Part shown: piece after piece, positions 53,930 through 62,780 of the stretch
Layout of the letters: each line of letters starts with the position of its first letter
How positions within the stretch are numbered: position 1 is the stretch's first letter
Assembly (NCBI RefSeq): GCF_016722895.1
Contig: NZ_JAEQNA010000005.1
Coordinates: forward strand, 124,001 to 188,000
From: Ramlibacter aurantiacus
GTDB lineage: Bacteria; Pseudomonadota; Gammaproteobacteria; Burkholderiales; Burkholderiaceae_C
DNA length: 64,000 nucleotides
Direction: 5' to 3'
Position numbers and translations under genes: made by a program
The notes under the pieces: model-generated
Databases searched by the model: none
What the model was told of the DNA's origin: nothing
The model's input: the letters and a program-made list of their open reading frames with translations, nothing else

Positions 53930-55591
53930 TCAGGCGCGCGGCGGGATCACCGGCACCAGCAGGTGCGCGTCGAACTCGCCGCCGGTGTGCAGCACATGCT
54001 CGCCGGCATTGCGCAGCGGCCCATGGGCCATGGTCGGCCCCATGTGCGCCGGGCCGTAGTCGATGTCCCGGCCCTGCACCACCAGCTGCAGGCTCTCGCC
54101 GGCGCGGTACAGCATGCTCGATGGCCAGATCTCGATGTCCACCGGCACGATCTCATCGGGCTGCAGGCGCAGCTCGCGCTGGTGCGCCAGCACCGGCTGG
54201 TGCGGCGTGGAGCGTTCGGGGTCGAGCTCGCGGTGCGACACGCGCAGCCAGCCCATGGCCACCGGCCCTTCCTCGAACACCGAGAAAAAGCTCAGCGGCA
54301 CCTGCCGGCCGTCGGCGTCGAGCTTGTAGACCACGATGAACAGGTCCATGTCGTCGCCTTCGGTGGTCTGCACCCACAGCCGCAGCTTCATGTGCCCGGT
54401 GAGTTCGGTGTCCTGCCCGAAGCGGTGCTGGAACACCGCCCGGCCCGCTGCCGGGTCGTAACGGGCCTGCGTCGCGGCATCGAGGCGAGCCGGCCCCAGG
54501 CCGCCGCTGGCCGCGTCGAGGTACAGCGGGGTGTACGCGGTGCGGGCGAGCGGCCACTCGGCCTCGGCTCGCATCGGCCCCACGTAGAAGCGCTCGCGGA
54601 TCTCCAGGTTGACGGTGGGCCAGCCCAGCACCTCGTCGCTGCTTCCCTTGAGGAAGTGATCGAAGAAGGCGCGCTGCTTCTCCACCATCTCGGGCCGCAT
54701 GAAGTGCTCCCACTTCTTGCGGCCATGCACCTCCAGCCACTTGTGCCTGGACGAGATGCGCTTGAAGCCTTCGAGCGTGCCGCGCGTGTGCAGCCCCTGG
54801 TCGGACCAGCTCGCCACCACATAGGCCGGCACCTCGATCATCGACAGGTCGGGCGCCTTGCCTTGCCAGTAGGCGTCGTAGAACGGGTGGCGGCGCCTCA
54901 TCTCCAGCACGTCCTCGACCAGGCCCTTGGCGTACACCGACTGCTGCAGCCAGCGCGGCATGAACCGGTCCTCGGGGATGCCGCCGTGGAAGGCGCGCTC
55001 GCGGTACGAGTCGCTGTAGCCCTCCCACGGGTTGATGGCGGCCAGGTGAGGCGGGCGCAAGGCGGCCACCTGCCACTGCGCGATGGTGAGGTAGGACACG
55101 CCCGTGAGGCCGATCTTGCCGGTGCACCAGGGCTGCACCGCCGCCCACTCGATCAGGTCGTAGAAGTCACGCGCCTCGTCGGCGGACCAGAAGGTCGCGT
55201 CGCCCCCGGAATTCCACAGCCCGCGCGGATCGACGTGGATGATGGCGTAGCCCATCTGCGTCCAGCGCACCGGATCGGGCGCCTCGAACGAGGTGTACTT
55301 CGACATCCATTCGGGCCGCACGCCGCCGTTGTTGGCGAAGCGCTCATACACGCCGCGCGGCGACTGCTTGCCGTACGGCCCCCAGGCGATCAGGGCCGGC
55401 ACCGGCTGGCCGTGGTCGGGCCGGAACACGTCGATGAAGATCTTCACGCCGTCGCGCATGGGCACGCCCACGTCCCACTCGATCAGCATGCCCTCGTCGC
55501 GGGTCTGGCGCCAGCCGTGCTCCCACTTGAGGATCTCGGAAGGGTGCCGTGCGCGGCACCACGCCATCTCGAAGGGCTGGTCGGTCGTCAT
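53930..55591 (-). CDS. CocE/NonD family hydrolase
   Basis: A 553-residue serine hydrolase of the X-Pro dipeptidyl-peptidase S15/cocaine-esterase family. The alpha/beta domain shows VGVPMRDGVKIFIDVFRP, HVDPRGLWNSGG and the nucleophile Ser166 in GLTGVSYLTIAQW. A C-terminal jelly-roll domain covers about residues 330-550. No signal peptide. Family substrates are esters and amides of hydrophobic acids. First gene of the operon. Confidence 0.9.
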   Translation of the reverse strand: MTTDQPFEMAWCRARHPSEILKWEHGWRQTRDEGMLIEWDVGVPMRDGVKIFIDVFRPDHGQPVPALIAWGPYGKQSPRGVYERFANNGGVRPEWMSKYTSFEAPDPVRWTQMGYAIIHVDPRGLWNSGGDATFWSADEARDFYDLIEWAAVQPWCTGKIGLTGVSYLTIAQWQVAALRPPHLAAINPWEGYSDSYRERAFHGGIPEDRFMPRWLQQSVYAKGLVEDVLEMRRRHPFYDAYWQGKAPDLSMIEVPAYVVASWSDQGLHTRGTLEGFKRISSRHKWLEVHGRKKWEHFMRPEMVEKQRAFFDHFLKGSSDEVLGWPTVNLEIRERFYVGPMRAEAEWPLARTAYTPLYLDAASGGLGPARLDAATQARYDPAAGRAVFQHRFGQDTELTGHMKLRLWVQTTEGDDMDLFIVVYKLDADGRQVPLSFFSVFEEGPVAMGWLRVSHRELDPERSTPHQPVLAHQRELRLQPDEIVPVDIEIWPSSMLYRAGESLQLVVQGRDIDYGPAHMGPTMAHGPLRNAGEHVLHTGGEFDAHLLVPVIPPRA

Positions 55592-55778
55592 GTCTTGCTG
55601 TGCTTCCGGTTGCGCACGGCCGCCAGCGCGCCGTGCCGGGTCGTGTCCGGCGCATTCTAAGGTGACTTGTCAACTCAACCTGGCCGCGCTTGCGCGCGCC
55701 ACGCGCGTCATGTAGGATTCACTTAACTTTCATGTTGTGCCCGCTACATCAAAGGCGCGCGCTGGCCAAGGAGACCGG

Positions 55779-56135
55779 ATGACCCACGTCGTGACCGATT
55801 CGTGCATTCACTGCAAGTACACCGACTGCGTGGACGTGTGCCCGGTCGACTGCTTCCACGAGGGCCCCAGCTTCCTGGCGATCGACCCCGACGAGTGCAT
55901 CGACTGCGCGGTGTGCATCCCCGAGTGCCCGGTGGGCGCCATCCATGCCGATTCCGACATCCCCCCGGAGCAGGCGCATTTCCTCGACCTGAACCGCCGC
56001 CTGGCGGCGCAGTGGCCGACCCTCACCCGGCGCAAGCCCGCGCTGCCCGAGGCCGAGCGCTGGAAAGACGTGACCGGCAAGCTGGCCACCCTGCAGGACC
56101 CTTCCCTCCAACCCCTTGCGGAGATCAAACCATGA
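55779..56135 (+). CDS. fdxA: Ferredoxin FdxA, 7Fe type
   Basis: A 118-residue ferredoxin with [3Fe-4S] and [4Fe-4S] centres. Cysteines at 9, 17, 21 and 25 and at 40, 43, 46 and 50 lie in [20 protein letters not shown] and [18 protein letters not shown]. It donates electrons in the cytosol. AAGGAGACC precedes the ATG. The stop overlaps the start of the ferredoxin-NADP reductase (ATGA), so the two redox partners are made together. Confidence 0.95.
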   Translation: MTHVVTDSCIHCKYTDCVDVCPVDCFHEGPSFLAIDPDECIDCAVCIPECPVGAIHADSDIPPEQAHFLDLNRRLAAQWPTLTRRKPALPEAERWKDVTGKLATLQDPSLQPLAEIKP

Positions 56136-56905
56136 GCGCCTTCAACGAAGAACGCGTGCTGAGCGTGCGGCACTGGACCGACCGCCTCTTCAGCTTCACC
56201 ACCACCCGCGACGCCTCGCTGCGCTTCAGCAACGGCCACTTCACCATGATCGGCCTGCGCGTGAACGAGAAGCCGCTGCTGCGTGCCTACAGCATCGTGA
56301 GCCCCAACTACGAGGAGCACCTGGAGTTCCTCAGCATCAAGGTGCCCGACGGCCCGCTCACCTCTCGCCTGCAGCACATCCAGGTGGGCGACACCATCGT
56401 GGTCGGCCGCAAGCCCACGGGCACGCTGCTGATCGACTACCTGCTGCCGGGCAAGCGCCTGTACCTGTTGGGCACCGGCACCGGACTGGCGCCCTTCATG
56501 AGCATCGTGCGCGACCCGGCCACCTACGAGAAGTTCGATCAGGTGATCCTGGTGCACGGCGTGCGCCAGAAGGACGAGCTGGCCTATCGGGAGATGCTCG
56601 AGGAGCAACTGCCCAATCACGAATTCCTGGGCGACCTGGTCACCAGCCAGCTGCGCTACTACCCCACCGTGACGCGCGAGCCCTATCGCAACATGGGGCG
56701 CATCACCGAGCTGATGCAGACCGGCAAGCTGTTCAGCGACCTGGGCGTGCCCCCGCTCGACCCCGAGGCGGACCGCGTGATGCTGTGCGGCAGCCCCGAG
56801 ATGCTGCGAGACCTGAAGCACCTGCTGGAAAGCCGCGGCATGGCCGAGGGCAACACCTCCACGCCCGGTGCGTTCGTCATCGAGCGCGCGTTCGCCGAGC
56901 AGTGA
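56132..56905 (+). CDS. fpr: Ferredoxin--NADP reductase
   Basis: A 257-residue FAD enzyme shuttling electrons between NADPH and ferredoxin. The FAD motif [20 protein letters not shown] and the NADP site [16 protein letters not shown] are of the bacterial Fpr type. The last residues ([10 protein letters not shown]) match the family. Directly coupled to fdxA, its probable partner. Confidence 0.95.
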   Translation: MSAFNEERVLSVRHWTDRLFSFTTTRDASLRFSNGHFTMIGLRVNEKPLLRAYSIVSPNYEEHLEFLSIKVPDGPLTSRLQHIQVGDTIVVGRKPTGTLLIDYLLPGKRLYLLGTGTGLAPFMSIVRDPATYEKFDQVILVHGVRQKDELAYREMLEEQLPNHEFLGDLVTSQLRYYPTVTREPYRNMGRITELMQTGKLFSDLGVPPLDPEADRVMLCGSPEMLRDLKHLLESRGMAEGNTSTPGAFVIERAFAEQ

Positions 56906-56967
56906 GAAATCCCGGGTCGGGGACATTGGGTGCGGGCACAATGCCCGGCTCATCCGCCGCCGTCCGC

Positions 56968-57645
56968 ATGCCTGCCACCGCCCGCACCAAGACCCCGAAA
57001 GCCAAGCCGCCGCAGCGAGGCGCCGGCGTGCGCGAGCAGGCCGCGCAGGCCACCCGCGAGACCATCCTGCGGGCGGCCACCCGGATCTTCGCCAAGAACG
57101 GGTTCTCGGGCGGTCGCATCGAGCAGATCTCCAAGGCCGCGAAGTCCTACGACCGGATGATCTACTACTACTTCGGCAGCAAGGAAGGCCTGTTCGTCGC
57201 GGTGCTGGAGGACATGTACCGGCGCTTCAACGAGGCCGAGGAAAAGCTGGTGCTGCGCGGTGACGACCCCGAGCAGTCACTGAAGGCGGTGATCACCTTC
57301 ATGTGGGAGTTCTACCAGCGCAACCCCGAGTTCATCACGCTGCTGAACGACGAGAACCTGCACCGCGGCAAGCACATCGGCCGCTCGCTGCGCGCCGCCG
57401 AGTTCTCGTCGCCGGCCGTGCGCATCCTGGAGCAGGTGATCGAGGCGGGGGTGGCCAGGCGCGTGTTCCGTGACGACGTGTCGGGACGCGACGTCTACCT
57501 GATGATCGCGGCGCTGAACTACTTCTATCTCTCCAACCGCTTCACGTTGTCGGCGTTCTTCGGGGACAAGCTGGACACGCCGGCGGCACTGAAGCACTGG
57601 CATGACTTCGTGGTGGATGCGGTGGTGAGGAAGCTGCGGGCCTGA
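56968..57645 (+). CDS. TetR/AcrR family regulator
   Basis: A 225-residue repressor. The helix-turn-helix is at about residues 34-75: TRETILRAATRIFAKNGFSG, RIEQISKAAKSYDRMIYYYF, GSKEGLF. The ligand-binding helices follow. The start is uncertain: ATG at 56968 is used because CACAAT just before the alternative ATG (56941) looks like a -10 element. It ends 7 bp before the convergent BLUF gene. Target unknown; fdxA-fpr or the facing genes are possible. Confidence 0.87.
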   Translation: MPATARTKTPKAKPPQRGAGVREQAAQATRETILRAATRIFAKNGFSGGRIEQISKAAKSYDRMIYYYFGSKEGLFVAVLEDMYRRFNEAEEKLVLRGDDPEQSLKAVITFMWEFYQRNPEFITLLNDENLHRGKHIGRSLRAAEFSSPAVRILEQVIEAGVARRVFRDDVSGRDVYLMIAALNYFYLSNRFTLSAFFGDKLDTPAALKHWHDFVVDAVVRKLRA

Positions 57646-57652
57646 GCCTGCG

Positions 57653-58069
57653 TCAACGGCGCCCTCCGTCTCGCCAGAACCGGGCCAGCAGCCGGACCGC
57701 CTGCGATGGTTCGCCGGGCCGCTCGACAAGCCGCTTCGACAGCACGGGTCCGCCCCAACTCATGTGCGAACCCGCACGGGTGCGAAGCGCCATCGACCAT
57801 TCCGGGAAGGCCCGCCGCGCGATGGGCTCGTGCGAGGTGAGCTGCAGGTCGGTGTGCAGCGGGTCCTCCAGGATGATCCGGTAGATGTGGTCGATGCTGG
57901 CCGGCGGCCCTTCGATGCACTGGGCGAAGGCGCCAGCGCAGAACAGCAGCGCCCCCGTGACCTGGTACTCGCTGTTGCGTGCCTGCGCGCGGACCAGGAG
58001 GTGCTGCAACTGCACCGCCAGCGGCTCGCTGACCGCGATCGAGGTGTAGGTCAGCGAAACAAGCGCCAT
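57653..58069 (-). CDS. BLUF-domain blue-light photoreceptor
   Basis: A 138-residue flavin photoreceptor. Residues 2-95 form a BLUF domain. Tyr8 (LTYTSIA), Asn32 (ARNSEY), Gln50 (FAQCIEGP), Trp91 and Met93 (FPEWSMAL) have exactly the mutual spacing of the FAD-binding and signalling residues Tyr21, Asn45, Gln63, Trp104 and Met106 of AppA. Only about 43 residues follow, with no output domain, so it must signal through a partner. It starts 18 bp after the stop of the degenerate-GGDEF membrane protein, the obvious candidate partner. GGGGAG 10 nt upstream serves as ribosome-binding site. Confidence 0.93.
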   Translation of the reverse strand: MALVSLTYTSIAVSEPLAVQLQHLLVRAQARNSEYQVTGALLFCAGAFAQCIEGPPASIDHIYRIILEDPLHTDLQLTSHEPIARRAFPEWSMALRTRAGSHMSWGGPVLSKRLVERPGEPSQAVRLLARFWRDGGRR

Positions 58070-58087
58070 GCTCGGGCCGCTCCCCGG

Positions 58088-58888
58088 TCAGCGCCCGTCC
58101 GGCAGCGGCGCCGGGATGGTGGGGACGTTCCGCGGCGGCACCACCCGGTTGGGCAGCCATTCGACCTCACCAGGGGCGCTCGCGGGTGCGGGCCTTGAGT
58201 GCTCCCGCAGGCAGCGCTCCATCAGGCCGCGCACCGACAGGTCCGCGGGCGAAGACTCGCAAAGCCGAAGCACGGGCACCAGCATCACGTCCTCCGAGCA
58301 GACCTCCAGCTCGAACGAAAGGCCCTCTCCGAGCTTGGCTTGCAGCACGTCCACCGCCGCCTGCCGACCCAGGCCCGGGAACAGCACCACGAACGAATGC
58401 CTGCCCGTGCGCACCGCCAAGCCGCCGCGGCCGCAAGCCTGGCGCAATCGGGTGCCGATCAGGCGCAGCATGCGGGCACGCACGGCCGGCGGGTAGAACG
58501 TCTCCAGTTCACGCAGGTCGTCCACCTCGAAATGCGCCAGGGTCGCGGGCCGGGCGCGGTCCGCCAGCAGCAGGGCATCGCCGATCCGGGCCAGCGCCGC
58601 GATGGACGCGAGCTGGGTCGAGCGGTCCAGCAGGCCCTCGAACGTCGCCTGCGCCATGGGCGAGCGCGCCGGGCGATCGATGCACCAGAGGGTCACGCAG
58701 CCGACCACCGTTCCCGCCACCAGCAACAGGACGGCCGCAGGATCGGACACGCCGAGCTGCCAAAGCCCCCCGGCGAGCGCCGACACCCCCACCACCTGCA
58801 GCAGCCTGCTCCTTCCCACGGCCAGCAAGAGCCGGCCGACCTGCCCCTGGGGGGCGACCGATCGGAGCTGGCAAAGCCACGCTTCCAT
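58088..58888 (-). CDS. Membrane protein with degenerate GGDEF-like domain
   Basis: A 266-residue protein. Two hydrophobic segments lie at about 28-47 and 49-70. A cytosolic domain from about 110 onward has the layout of a diguanylate cyclase: AHFEVDDLRELETFYPPAVR stands for the D-x-D-x-F-K/N-D region, and LAVRTGRHSFVVLFPG stands for R-x-GGDEF-x-x-L-P, with GGDEF replaced by TGRHSF. Catalysis is therefore very unlikely; a binding or scaffolding role is possible. ATG at 58888 is chosen because AAGGAGG lies 6 nt upstream. It is cotranscribed with the BLUF gene. Confidence 0.8.
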   Translation of the reverse strand: MEAWLCQLRSVAPQGQVGRLLLAVGRSRLLQVVGVSALAGGLWQLGVSDPAAVLLLVAGTVVGCVTLWCIDRPARSPMAQATFEGLLDRSTQLASIAALARIGDALLLADRARPATLAHFEVDDLRELETFYPPAVRARMLRLIGTRLRQACGRGGLAVRTGRHSFVVLFPGLGRQAAVDVLQAKLGEGLSFELEVCSEDVMLVPVLRLCESSPADLSVRGLMERCLREHSRPAPASAPGEVEWLPNRVVPPRNVPTIPAPLPDGR

Positions 58889-59033
58889 TCTTGACCTCCT
58901 TGACAGTCCGGAACAACGGACGAGCTGGAGGGTAGCCATGGCCGTGTCGACGGGGCAGTCCTCCAAAAGCGAACGCGTTCACCTGGCCGGGTGTCCCGTC
59001 CCGGCAGGTGGAGCGAGCCGGAGGTCCCGCGCA

Positions 59034-59966
59034 TCACGCGCCGGGGGCGGCGTCGGACACCTGGTCGGCGGTTGAACCCGAGAAGAACCTGCGCACGCAG
59101 TCCCGGAAATGTTGCGCCGGCGCCGCAAGCTCCGAATCGGCGAGCACCACCAGCACATGCCGGCTGCTCGGCAGGCGAAAACCAGCGATCTCCACCGGCT
59201 CGAAGCCCCGGGCCTTCACGCGCGGCAAGCTCGTGGCCGGCACCACGGCCACCGCATCCAGGGCCCGGGCCAGCGACAGGGCCATCATGGGATCGCTCTC
59301 CAGCACCCTCCCGGGCGGCGCAGCGCCCGCGGACCGGAAGGCGGCCCGCAGCCTGGCTTGCTCCTCGCTATCTGGACGGCCCCGGCTGATCCATCGCAGC
59401 ACGCCCAGCCCTTCGATGGTCGGGTTCGACAGGATCGGATGCCCACGGCGCACCACCGGCACCCGCGCAATGGTGGCCAGCGGCTCGACCACGAAGCCCT
59501 CGCCCACGTCCGCCGCCGCGTCGACGATCGCCATCTCGACCGAGCCGTCCTGCACGCGACGGATGGCCGTGGCCGACTCCGCATGCTCCAGCGCCACGCT
59601 GACTTCGGGAAAGCTCTCCCGGAAGCTGGCCAGCAGCAAACCGATTTGCAGGTTGGCGACGCCGGCGGTGACGCACGCGCTGACGCGCCCGCCCGGCTCG
59701 CCGCGGATCCGCTGCAGATCGGCCTTCAGGCCTGCCACCCGGTGCAGCACGAAGCGCCCTCGCGACAACAGCAGCTCGCCGGCCGGGGTGGGCGTGATGC
59801 CGGTGGCCCGGCGGACCAGCAAAGGCAGCCCGGCCGCCTCTTCGAGCGACTGCAGGCTCTTGGCCAGTGCGGCCTGGGTGAGACCGAGCGTGCGCGCCGC
59901 TGCCCGGATTCCGCCCGAGTCCACGACCGCCACCAGCGCCCGCAGGTGCTGGATCTTCAGCTCCAC
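59034..59966 (-). CDS. LysR family transcriptional regulator (paralogue 2 of tandem pair)
   Basis: A 310-residue regulator: ELKIQHLRALVAVVDSGGIR, LTQAALAKSLQSLEEAAGLP, then LLVRRATGITPTPAGELLLS. The effector domain follows (VSACVTAGVANLQIGLLLAS). It overlaps the upstream LysR gene by 10 bp and the two are clearly paralogous in the DNA-binding part. Confidence 0.9.
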   Translation of the reverse strand: MELKIQHLRALVAVVDSGGIRAAARTLGLTQAALAKSLQSLEEAAGLPLLVRRATGITPTPAGELLLSRGRFVLHRVAGLKADLQRIRGEPGGRVSACVTAGVANLQIGLLLASFRESFPEVSVALEHAESATAIRRVQDGSVEMAIVDAAADVGEGFVVEPLATIARVPVVRRGHPILSNPTIEGLGVLRWISRGRPDSEEQARLRAAFRSAGAAPPGRVLESDPMMALSLARALDAVAVVPATSLPRVKARGFEPVEIAGFRLPSSRHVLVVLADSELAAPAQHFRDCVRRFFSGSTADQVSDAAPGA

Positions 59967-60880
59967 GAGATGGCCGGATCGGCGCTGGGCTGCGCGGCCG
60001 CCTCACGGATGCACTCGGCGAGGTACGCGCCGGCCGAGGACAGGGGCAGGTCACGCCGGCGCACGAGGGCCAGGTGCAGAGGCTCGGGCGCGAGCGGCGG
60101 CAGCTCGACGCTGGCCAGGCTGCCGTCACCCAGTTCGTCCAGCAAGGCGTCGGGCCAGACGCTCAGGGCGTCGCTGTCACGCAGGATCTGCAAGGCCATG
60201 AAGTAGTCCGACTGGTGGACCCGCCGCGGCCTCGCCACGCCGGCCTGGTCGAACAGCCCCAGGAACTTCTCGGTCCCGCCAGGCGACCGGCCACCGCTAC
60301 AGACCCATTCCTGGGCATGCAGCGCGCCGGTGCCGCCGTGCCGAAGAGGATGGGCTCGGCGAGTCACGATGGAGCGGGCGTACGAGCCCACCGGCTCGTG
60401 CTGGAATTCGTCTTCCCTGGACGGCGGCACGTCGTCGACCACGGCGAAGTCCAGCTGCCCGCTGCGCAGGCCGGCGATGGCGTCCACGCTCGACGGGTCG
60501 TAGAGGCTCAGGCGGGTGTCGGGAAACCGGGCGTAGAACCACCGGACCGCCTGCGGCAGCGCCGTGCAGCCCAGCGGCTGCGCCACCGCCACCGCCACCT
60601 GCTGGCGACGCTGGTCCGCCAACTGCTGAAGTTCGACAGCGGCGGCATCGACGCCGGCCACGACCGCGCGGGCCGAGGCGAGGACCACCTCGCCGGTGGG
60701 CGTGGCCGTCAGGCGCCCTTCGCGCCGGTCGAACAGGGGCTCGCCGATGGCGGCCTGCGCTTCCTGCAGGGACCTCGTCAGCGCCGACTGCGTGATGCCG
60801 GTCGCGCGGGCCGCGGCCCGGATGCTTCCCTGATCGCCCACTGCGAGCAGCGATCGGAAGTGATGTAGTTTGAGATCCAT
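59957..60880 (-). CDS. LysR family transcriptional regulator (paralogue 1 of tandem pair)
   Basis: A 307-residue regulator: DLKLHHFRSLLAVGDQGSIR, ITQSALTRSLQEAQAAIGEP, LFDRREGRLTATPTGEVVLA. The effector domain includes FYARFPDTRLSLYDPSSVDA. First gene of the overlapping tandem pair and divergent, over 188 bp, from the pseudo-receiver gene. Confidence 0.9.
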   Translation of the reverse strand: MDLKLHHFRSLLAVGDQGSIRAAARATGITQSALTRSLQEAQAAIGEPLFDRREGRLTATPTGEVVLASARAVVAGVDAAAVELQQLADQRRQQVAVAVAQPLGCTALPQAVRWFYARFPDTRLSLYDPSSVDAIAGLRSGQLDFAVVDDVPPSREDEFQHEPVGSYARSIVTRRAHPLRHGGTGALHAQEWVCSGGRSPGGTEKFLGLFDQAGVARPRRVHQSDYFMALQILRDSDALSVWPDALLDELGDGSLASVELPPLAPEPLHLALVRRRDLPLSSAGAYLAECIREAAAQPSADPAISWS

Positions 60881-61068
60881 GGAACCGCTCGGACATCGGG
60901 CACCGGCCAGAGTTCCGGGGTGATCGGGGATAAAGGGCGGCCAGTATCCCCGAAGTCCGTTCCGCCGCAGGACCCGCCTCGTGAGCGACTGGTTCCGCGG
61001 CCAGGGCGGCTCCTGCTGGATCGCTTGAACCGGCCCGGCGCCCGAGGTAGATTGGCCGCGTCACCCGC

Positions 61069-61431
61069 ATGCCCGATCGACCAGACACACCTTTCGCCGT
61101 GCTCTATCTGCACGATGGACACGAGGCCGCTGCCTGCGCGACGGCCGACATCCTGACCATGCACGGCTACACCGTGCACACGGCGCGGCCAGGCGAGGAA
61201 TGGAAGCAGGCACTGGCGACGTTCGTTCCCGACTGCGTGCTGCTGGAACTGCCCGCGGGGCAGGCCACGCAGGTCTGCCGGTCGCTGCGGAACCACGCCG
61301 GTTGCGAGCGCTCGCGATTCATCGCGGTCTGCGACGACGGTGACGAGGCGGCCCTGCAGGGCGAAGGCATCGCGCGGGTGCTCCCGTCCCGCGCCAGCAC
61401 CCGGGAGTTGCTGCGGGCCCTGCGGCCGTGA
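61069..61431 (+). CDS. Stand-alone pseudo-receiver (response regulator-like) protein
   Basis: A 120-residue protein with the alternating beta/alpha pattern of a receiver domain: AVLYLHDGHEAAACATADIL, MHGYTVHTARPG, PDCVLLELPAGQATQVCRSL, FIAVCDDGDEAALQGEG, ARVLPSRASTRELLRAL. The phospho-acceptor Asp position is Glu60 (LLELP), and the conserved lysine near the end is missing. It is therefore not phosphorylated in the normal way and may be locked in an active-like state or act as an adaptor. No output domain. Confidence 0.75.
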   Translation: MPDRPDTPFAVLYLHDGHEAAACATADILTMHGYTVHTARPGEEWKQALATFVPDCVLLELPAGQATQVCRSLRNHAGCERSRFIAVCDDGDEAALQGEGIARVLPSRASTRELLRALRP

Positions 61432-61496
61432 GCTTGGCGCGCCGATCGCCGGCCGCTCGGAAGCTGTGGATGAATTCGGCGCGTCCGGGAAGCTTC

Positions 61497-62081
61497 TCAG
61501 CGCAACCCGTCCTTGCCTTGGATCTCGCTCACCTGCAACCCACCCACCCGCGCCAGCGGCCGTCCGCTGTCCGTCACCACCACCGCCACCACGATCTCCT
61601 GCGGGCGCGGCGCATCGTTCACCCGCGCCTCCATCGCGTCGAAGTGGCTGCGCACGAACGCTGCGTCCTTGTGCCCCAGGGGCACGTCGACGGCCGTGCC
61701 CAGGCCGCCGCGCTTCTTGCTCGAGGGCACCAGGGCCGCGCCCTTTTCCACCGCCTGGCGCAGGGGCGCCCCCAGCTTGGGGTGCAGGATCGCCGCCGCA
61801 TGCTCCAGCTCGCCGCCCTCGCCGACGATGGCCGCCTTGCCGTAGCTGTGCGCCTGGCCGGGGACGATGCCCAGCGCCTTGACGCACTTCTCGCCGAGCA
61901 GCCCGCCCAGCTCCTCGCCGATGGTGATCAGCTCGTCGAGGTTCTCGCTGTAGCGCCCGGCGTACGGGTTCTCGATGACGGCCATGGCCAGGGCCTTGCG
62001 CGTGGGCGGCTCGACCGGGCGGCCGGCCTCCAGGCGCGTCTCCTCGACCTGGACGATGAGTTTGCGGATCTTGGCGTTCAT
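61497..62081 (-). CDS. DUF1185 family protein (paralogue 2)
   Basis: A 194-residue protein annotated in many genomes as 'amino acid synthesis family': ENPYAGRYSENLDELITIGE, YGKAAIVGEGGELEHAAAIL, LGHKDAAFVRSHFDAMEARV, VTDSGRPLARVGGL. No catalytic function is established. It is clearly paralogous to the next gene upstream (ATTNPYAGRY-type opening, SYGKAAIVG versus GYGKGAIVG, VRSHFDA in both) and lies 22 bp after it. Confidence 0.88.
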   Translation of the reverse strand: MNAKIRKLIVQVEETRLEAGRPVEPPTRKALAMAVIENPYAGRYSENLDELITIGEELGGLLGEKCVKALGIVPGQAHSYGKAAIVGEGGELEHAAAILHPKLGAPLRQAVEKGAALVPSSKKRGGLGTAVDVPLGHKDAAFVRSHFDAMEARVNDAPRPQEIVVAVVVTDSGRPLARVGGLQVSEIQGKDGLR

Positions 62082-62103
62082 GTCTGTTTCCTCGAATCGT
62101 TGG

Positions 62104-62757
62104 TTAGCGCAGGCCGTCCCACTGCTTGATGTCCTGGGCCTTCAGGCCGCCCACCCGCGCGTGCACGCGCGGCCCGGTGCTCATGGCCAGGATGAACACC
62201 ACCTCGTCGGCGGCGGGCGACCCGGGCACGCGCACCTCGATGGCGTCGAAGTGGCTGCGCACGTAGGAGGCGTTGATGTGGGTGAGCGGCACGTCCAGGC
62301 CGGCTCCGGGCGGGCCCACCTTCTTGGTCGAGGCCACGATGGCCAGGCCGTTGCCCGGCTGTCCCTTGGTCGAATCGCCACGGCCGGCCTTGTAGGCGGC
62401 GGCATCCCCCTTCCACCCCAGCAGATCGCGCATGGCATAGCCGCCCGGCACGTGCCACAGCGCCCCGTGCTCCAGCTCGCCCGCGGCGCCCACGATGGCG
62501 CCCTTGCCGTAGCCCTCGATGACCTCGGGCGCAACTTCCATGGCATCGCACAGGCGGCGCGCCATGGTCACGCCCACGGCGTCGAGCTCGGCCATCATGG
62601 GCAGGATGTCGGGCTCGTAGCGGCCGGCATAGGGGTTGGTCATCACGATGGCGATGGCGCCGCGACGCAGCGGCTTGGGCGCCGGGGGGCCGAACTCGTG
62701 GTGGATGTCCTCCACATGGGTGAGGACGCGGCGGATCTCGATCAATGGTGGGCTCAT
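62104..62757 (-). CDS. DUF1185 family protein (paralogue 1)
   Basis: A 217-residue paralogue: IVMTNPYAGRYEPDILPMMA, GYGKGAIVGAAGELEHGALW, THINASYVRSHFDAIEVRVP, AMSTGPRVHARVGGLKAQDI. Some 20 residues longer than paralogue 2, with an insert around residues 105-130. The two probably form a hetero-oligomer. It stands 23 bp after the UPF0280 gene. Confidence 0.88.
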   Translation of the reverse strand: MSPPLIEIRRVLTHVEDIHHEFGPPAPKPLRRGAIAIVMTNPYAGRYEPDILPMMAELDAVGVTMARRLCDAMEVAPEVIEGYGKGAIVGAAGELEHGALWHVPGGYAMRDLLGWKGDAAAYKAGRGDSTKGQPGNGLAIVASTKKVGPPGAGLDVPLTHINASYVRSHFDAIEVRVPGSPAADEVVFILAMSTGPRVHARVGGLKAQDIKQWDGLR

Positions 62758-62780
62758 GCGGGTCTCGTGTCGTTGTTCGA

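Noticed and set aside
53627..55660. Rightward 677-codon open frame opposite the CocE hydrolase and part of the Bug gene
   Set aside because: Translation is His/Val/Arg-rich antisense noise, while both leftward genes have complete family signatures.
58088..58888. Active diguanylate cyclase
   Set aside because: The GGDEF site is replaced by TGRHSF and the metal-binding acidic residues are not preserved, so synthesis of c-di-GMP is very unlikely.
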